DNA of 8,448 nt from CAZZIQ01 sp964654355 (GTDB lineage Bacteria; Pseudomonadota; Gammaproteobacteria; GCF-002020875), in assembly GCA_964654355.1 (NCBI GenBank), contig CAZZIQ010000048.1, positions 1 to 8,448 of the forward strand, given 5' to 3'. Under the pieces are notes generated by a model. That model did no database searches. It was not told where the DNA came from and saw only the letters and a list, made by a program, of their open reading frames with translations. A program made the translations under genes and the position numbers. Shown piece by piece: positions 5,007 to 8,448 of this stretch (positions are counted from its first letter, which is position 1; each line of letters begins with the position of its first letter).

Positions 5007-6056
5007 ATGTCTCTTGGTCCAGTGATGTTGGATTTGGAAGGTCCCGATCTTTTGCCGGATGAAGTCGAGCTGTTGAAGCACCCAGCGGTCGGCGGCGTGA
5101 TCTTGTTCAGTCGCAACTACGCCGATGATCCGGCGCGCTTGGCCAATCTCTGCAACGAGATCCACGCCGCGCGTAAGACCAAACTCTTGATTGCCGTCGA
5201 TCATGAAGGCGGGCGGGTGCAGCGCTTTCGAGTGGGGTTCACCGAGGTGCCACCGATGGCGGCCATTGGTGAGGTTTGGGCAGAGGACCCAAAGCGTGCG
5301 CGGAGTCTTGCCGAACAAGCAGGCTGGTTGTTGGCCAGTGAATTACGCAGCTATGGCGTCGACTTTACCTTTGCACCGGTTGCGGATTTGGGTAAATCGA
5401 TTTCATCCGTGATTGGCGATCGTGCCTTTCATCGTGATCCGCATGTGGTGAGTGCACTCACCCAAGCCTGTGTACGAGGCTTGCATGCGGCGGGGATGCC
5501 TGCAGTGGCCAAGCACTTTCCGGGGCATGGTTCGGTCGCGGCGGATTCGCATTTGGACCTTCCGGTGGATGAGCGCGATGGACAGACCATTGAGCAAGAA
5601 GATCTCATACCGTTTCGTGCATTAGCCGACAGCGTGGAAGCTGTTATGCCCGCGCATGTGTTGTATCCCAAGGTTGATGCAACGCATCCTGCGGGGTTCT
5701 CCAAACATTGGCTGCAGGGAGTGTTGCGCCAACAGCTGGCGTTTACTGGCGTGATCATTTCGGATGACTTATCCATGGTCGGTGCAGCACGTCTCGGCGA
5801 GTACCCAGCGCGGGCCGATGCGGCCCTTGCGGCAGGCTGTGACTTGTTGCTGGTCTGTAATCATCGCGAAGGAGCTGAAGCGGTGTTGGATCATTTAGTG
5901 GATTACCGTTCAGCGGCAAGTGAAGCGCGCTTGATGCGCTTACACGGTCGTGGCGGGTTGTCGCCTGAGGCCTTGCGCGCGACGTTGGCGTGGCAACAAG
6001 CCGTCGCGGCGCTGGCACAGGTAGCCCCCGAGGAAACGCGAGAATTGGAAGTCTGA
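5007..6056 (+). CDS. nagZ: Beta-N-acetylhexosaminidase (peptidoglycan recycling)
   Basis: A 349-residue glycoside hydrolase family 3 enzyme that, in the cytoplasm, removes GlcNAc from GlcNAc-1,6-anhydroMurNAc peptides during cell-wall recycling. In many Gammaproteobacteria its products influence AmpC induction. Motifs visible are AVDHEGGRVQRF (63-74), APVADLG (123-129), AKHFPGHGSVAADSHLDLP (168-186), with the Asp180/His182 catalytic dyad of this family, MPAHVLYP (214-221) and ISDDLSM (251-257), with Asp253 the expected nucleophile. The length fits single-domain proteobacterial NagZ. I set the start at the ATG at 5007: GGAG at 4998-5001 lies just upstream, overlapping the preceding gene's end, and family homology begins at once. 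Its TGA shares its A with the ATG of the next gene. Confidence 0.96.
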   Translation: MSLGPVMLDLEGPDLLPDEVELLKHPAVGGVILFSRNYADDPARLANLCNEIHAARKTKLLIAVDHEGGRVQRFRVGFTEVPPMAAIGEVWAEDPKRARSLAEQAGWLLASELRSYGVDFTFAPVADLGKSISSVIGDRAFHRDPHVVSALTQACVRGLHAAGMPAVAKHFPGHGSVAADSHLDLPVDERDGQTIEQEDLIPFRALADSVEAVMPAHVLYPKVDATHPAGFSKHWLQGVLRQQLAFTGVIISDDLSMVGAARLGEYPARADAALAAGCDLLLVCNHREGAEAVLDHLVDYRSAASEARLMRLHGRGGLSPEALRATLAWQQAVAALAQVAPEETRELEV

Positions 6057-6616
6057 TGGCACACACAATTGATTTGGCGCAGATCCAGCAGGTGCGCGCA
6101 GAGGCCGACTGTTTATTCGATCGCGAGGCCGTCGATGCGGCGCTGGATCGCCTTGCCGGTGAGATTCATGCGGTCCTCGAGCATGCCAATCCGGTCGTCT
6201 TATGCGTCATGAATGGCGCCTTGATCCCGCTTGGGCATTTGCTGACGCGGCTGAATTTTCCATTGCAAGTGGATTACGTGCATGCCTCACGCTATCGCGG
6301 AGAAACCGCGGGCGCCGAGTTGAATTGGGTGGCCTATCCATCGATTGCATTGGAAGGGCGGCATGTGCTGATCTTTGATGACATCCATGACGAGGGCTCA
6401 ACCCTCTGCGCATTGATTCAATGGTGTCATCGCCAAGGTGCAGAAACGGTGCACAGTGCTGTACTGGCCACCAAGCAACACGATCGTAAGACCTGCCCGC
6501 CGGCGGATTTTTCGGGTCTCGATTTGCCAGATCGTTATGTGTTTGGGTATGGCATGGATTACAAGGAATACCTGCGTGAAGCGCCGGGGATCTATGCGGT
6601 AAAGGATGTGTCGTGA
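6056..6616 (+). CDS. hpt: Hypoxanthine-guanine phosphoribosyltransferase
   Basis: A 186-residue type I phosphoribosyltransferase that salvages hypoxanthine and guanine with PRPP to form IMP and GMP. The PRPP-binding loop is VLIFDDIHDEGSTL (104-117), VMNGA (51-55) is the early pyrophosphate-binding loop, SRYRGE (78-83) the mobile loop, LATK with Lys140 the base-contacting lysine, and YVFGYGMDYKEYLRE (161-175) the purine pocket. This YGMDY form is typical of HPRT rather than of xanthine or adenine enzymes. The start is the ATG at 6056, which overlaps the nagZ stop by one base; the upstream extension of the frame lies wholly within nagZ and is discounted. The gene ends in a GTGA overlap with the next one. 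The link with cell-wall recycling is presumably co-transcription rather than a shared pathway. Confidence 0.93.
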   Translation: MAHTIDLAQIQQVRAEADCLFDREAVDAALDRLAGEIHAVLEHANPVVLCVMNGALIPLGHLLTRLNFPLQVDYVHASRYRGETAGAELNWVAYPSIALEGRHVLIFDDIHDEGSTLCALIQWCHRQGAETVHSAVLATKQHDRKTCPPADFSGLDLPDRYVFGYGMDYKEYLREAPGIYAVKDVS

Positions 6617-7005
6617 CCAAAACCAATGAGATTTTGTTTTTGATGGAATACAGCATCTTCCCTGAGTTGGTCCGCGGTCTGCAGGGTGAAGGGCACGCGG
6701 TAACCGTGGAGCATCTTGCGCGGAAAGCAATTGGCTGGCTGAAGAAGAGTGCGCCGAAGTTGTTGGTGGCCGAGTTTTATCACGACCCCAACTTCCGTGA
6801 TCGCGTGAGCAACTTGGAATCGGTCTTGGCGCATGTGCAGCGTCATCAGCCGGACACCACGGTTTTGGTGTTGTATCCGCCGAATGATCAAGACTATGTG
6901 GATCGCTTGATCACGCGCTTCCCGGTTGCGGCGACACAAACCTTGCCAGTCGAGGTGGATCCGTTTTTGCAGCAGGTGGGTGCGCTGCTTCGCGCACACG
7001 ATTGA
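6613..7005 (+). CDS. Conserved-looking hypothetical protein, degenerate receiver-like fold
   Basis: A 130-residue soluble protein that I do not recognise by name. It starts with GTG overlapping the hpt stop by 4 nt (GTGA), with AAAGGA 6 nt upstream. The predicted pattern is a regular (beta-alpha)5: strands at about 6-11, 29-34, 49-54, 83-88 and 105-111, separated by helices, with a last helix at 116-128. This is the layout of response-regulator receiver domains. Aligned by eye, the phosphoacceptor position at the end of strand 3 is Glu54 (in KLLVAEFYHDP), the acidic pair after strand 1 is Met11-Glu12, the Ser/Thr of strand 4 is Tyr88 and the strand-5 Lys is missing. If the fold is right, it cannot be phosphorylated normally. 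Its position between a salvage gene and membrane protein genes gives no clear function. Confidence 0.75.
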   Translation: MTKTNEILFLMEYSIFPELVRGLQGEGHAVTVEHLARKAIGWLKKSAPKLLVAEFYHDPNFRDRVSNLESVLAHVQRHQPDTTVLVLYPPNDQDYVDRLITRFPVAATQTLPVEVDPFLQQVGALLRAHD

Positions 7006-7023
7006 TGTAGCCGGGAGCGCCCC

Positions 7024-8301
7024 GTGGCCAACTTCCGAACCCGTTGTCAGCAAGCGCCTCCAGCGCACATCCCGTATCGCTTTTTCCTCACGGCACCCTT
7101 GTTTGGCGTGCTGGCCGGAACGTTGATGTTGTTCATGGGGCCACACGCGGTCGCACATTTTTGGCATCCGGTGATGGTTGGTAATGTGCATCTGCTCGGC
7201 TTGGGTGTATTTACCATGGCGATGGCCGGCCTCTTGTTGCAAAGTGCGCCGATCTTGAGTGGGCGACCTTTGCTGTGTTCGCGTCACCTTGCGGCCGTCA
7301 TTCATGCCTTGCTGACGTTGGGGAGTGGGGTGCTGGCCTATGGCTTTATTCGTGGGAGCGCGCTCGCACTGCAAGTGGGCGTGGTGTTGCTGCTGCCTGC
7401 CTTGATCTGGTTTGGGCTGGTCGGGCTTGCTGCGGTGTGGCGTGTGCCCGGCGAGATGCGCGGCGAGGCGCCCTCGGCATGGGGTTTGCGCGTGGGGTTG
7501 GTTGCCTTGCTAGTGACAGGCGCTTTAGGTGCGTGGGCGGCTTTTGGGCAGATCACTGATGTGCAAGCGTCCTATCACCTGCGTTTGGTGCACGTGCACA
7601 GTGGCTGGGCTATTTTCGGTTGGGGCGTGCTGTTCTTGTTTGGCTTCTCGCTGTTTGTGCTGCCCGGCTTTTATCACGTGCAAACCTTTCGCCCGGGCTA
7701 TGCCGCGATGATCCCTGGTGTGGTCTTTGTCAGCCTCGCCATCGGCTCTGTTTTGGTTTTGCTGGATGAGTACCAAGAGTGGTTCATTTGGGTTCGGCCT
7801 TTGGCCTATCTCTTAGTCGCGGCGTTCGCGGGGTTTTGGCTGTTGGCGTGGTCACGGGTGTGGCGCGCGCAAGATGTTTCGATTCGCTTTTGGCAGGTCG
7901 CCATGCTCAGTTTGTTCGCTGCAATTGTGTTGTGGCTCGCGCGCATGCAGGGCCTGTTGGCTGCTGATTTTGTCGGCTTTCGCTTGTTGTTAGGGATTTT
8001 GTTGGTGCCGGGGTTTATGCTCAGCCTCATGACCGGTTTGTTCTACAAACTCTTGCCCTGCCTGCAAGATCGATTGAATTGTGGCGCCGCTTCGCAGCAT
8101 GACGCGGCGCAATGGGCAGCGGCGGCGCGGCGTCAATTCTGGGTTTATCTTTTCGCCGTGGCGCTGCTCATCGTGAGCGTGTGGGCACCGCGGGTAAGTC
8201 ACATCGCGGGTGGTGTATTTGTGGCGGCGCAGGGCTTGTTGTTTTTGAACGTGTGGGCGTTGCAGCGGCGGCGCTATGTGCGTGAGCCCGTTTCAAGATG
8301 A
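7024..8301 (+). CDS. Polytopic membrane protein, about 12 helices, conserved-type histidines; NnrS / heme-copper oxidase-like (tentative)
   Basis: A 425-residue inner membrane protein starting with GTG at 7024, with GGGAG (7013-7017) 6 nt upstream. About 12 hydrophobic segments are visible: roughly 20-40, 54-75, 90-110, 115-138, 155-175, 192-217, 227-247, 257-277, 290-308, 318-340, 372-388 and 393-413. Histidines lie at helix ends or inside helices: His41, His45, His48 and His56 before and in helix 2 (GNVHLLGLGVFTMAMAG, then LQSAPILSG), His94, and the pair His190/His192 (LVHVHSGWAIFGWG). The pattern of H-L-L-G-L-G followed later by H-x-H-x-G-x-x-G-W recalls NnrS and heme-copper oxidase subunit I-like proteins, where such residues bind heme. 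No catalytic identity is claimed. It lies 18 bp after the receiver-like gene and overlaps the next gene by 4 nt (ATGA). Confidence 0.85.
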   Translation: MANFRTRCQQAPPAHIPYRFFLTAPLFGVLAGTLMLFMGPHAVAHFWHPVMVGNVHLLGLGVFTMAMAGLLLQSAPILSGRPLLCSRHLAAVIHALLTLGSGVLAYGFIRGSALALQVGVVLLLPALIWFGLVGLAAVWRVPGEMRGEAPSAWGLRVGLVALLVTGALGAWAAFGQITDVQASYHLRLVHVHSGWAIFGWGVLFLFGFSLFVLPGFYHVQTFRPGYAAMIPGVVFVSLAIGSVLVLLDEYQEWFIWVRPLAYLLVAAFAGFWLLAWSRVWRAQDVSIRFWQVAMLSLFAAIVLWLARMQGLLAADFVGFRLLLGILLVPGFMLSLMTGLFYKLLPCLQDRLNCGAASQHDAAQWAAAARRQFWVYLFAVALLIVSVWAPRVSHIAGGVFVAAQGLLFLNVWALQRRRYVREPVSR

Positions 8302-8448
8302 ATTTACCCGCCGACATCTTTTCGAGCATTTGGATCCTTGCATCCTTTGGGTTGCTCGTGCCGCTGATGGCAAGCGCGGTATGGCGAGCGGATTGGGCGC
8401 GGATGCAGTTGCAGGGGCTGAGCCATGTATGGCTGGCGATCAGCGTTG
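8298..8448 (+). CDS. N-terminus of a CbiM-like / COG3235-type membrane protein, partial
   Basis: An ATG overlapping the previous stop (ATGA) opens a frame that runs to the window edge, about 50 codons. It begins MNLPADIFSSIWILASFG, with a hydrophobic helix at about 11-28, then WRADWARMQLQGLSHVWLA, which leads into a second helix. From memory, the start MNLP-x-x-(I/L)FS and the later HVWL segment fit the energy-coupling-factor permease-like family COG3235 (distant CbiM relatives), membrane proteins of unclear substrate. The family call rests on short matches. The tight coupling to the 12-helix protein suggests a functional pair. Confidence 0.6.
   Translation, partial: MNLPADIFSSIWILASFGLLVPLMASAVWRADWARMQLQGLSHVWLAISV

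Noticed and set aside
5990..6055. Earlier ATG at 5990 for the HPRT gene
   Set aside because: It is wholly within nagZ, encodes an Arg/Gly-rich stretch without similarity to HPRT, and the 6056 start has a typical stop-start overlap.
6592..7374. 260-residue minus-strand open frame opposite the hypothetical and 12-helix genes
   Set aside because: It is Arg/Gln/His-rich, has no recognisable motif or ribosome site, and overlaps three well-supported + strand genes; it is a shadow of GC-biased codons.
1..8448. CRISPR arrays, insertion sequences, toxin-antitoxin or phage genes
   Set aside because: No regularly spaced repeats, transposase or integrase motifs, or terminal inverted repeats were seen on either strand.

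Overview
The window reads as chromosomal DNA of a gammaproteobacterium of moderately high GC. Lines counted by eye give about 60-65% G+C in the flanks and roughly 40-63% in the middle. The four tRNAs resemble their Escherichia coli counterparts, and the nagZ and hpt neighbourhood is of a kind seen in Gammaproteobacteria. A sulfur-oxidising relative is possible because of the persulfide-type operon, but that is inference only.

Layout. Positions 1-150 hold the 3' end of a YjdF-like (DUF2238) membrane protein gene on the + strand. It converges, with a 4-bp gap, on folD (minus, 155-1006), which has a perfect TATAAT -10 box upstream. A + strand cluster of four tRNA genes follows: Pro(TGG), Arg(TCT), His(GTG) and Lys(CTT), ending in a strong intrinsic terminator at 1579-1615. 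The Lys gene appears to carry its own sigma70-type promoter, and a UUCG-loop hairpin lies between Arg and His.

Positions 1628-4390 hold a three-gene minus-strand operon: an ArsR-family repressor fused to a rhodanese domain, then a stand-alone metallo-beta-lactamase-fold persulfide-dioxygenase-like enzyme, then a 12-helix MFS transporter. An AT-rich imperfect palindrome (4400-4425) overlaps the likely promoter and is the probable repressor operator. The block is poorer in GC than its flanks. The likely job is sensing and oxidising sulfane sulfur and exporting a product. The regulator has cysteines only in its rhodanese domain, which makes it the most interesting protein here.

Divergently from 4525 to the window end runs a tight + strand operon: a YkuD-fold protein without a signal peptide, nagZ, a hypoxanthine-guanine phosphoribosyltransferase, a degenerate receiver-like protein with Glu at the phosphoacceptor position, a 12-helix His-containing membrane protein vaguely like NnrS or heme-copper oxidase subunit I, and the start of a COG3235/CbiM-like membrane protein. 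Junctions are 4-nt or 1-nt overlaps or short gaps. The first two genes fit cytoplasmic peptidoglycan recycling, the third purine salvage. The role of the last three is not known to me.
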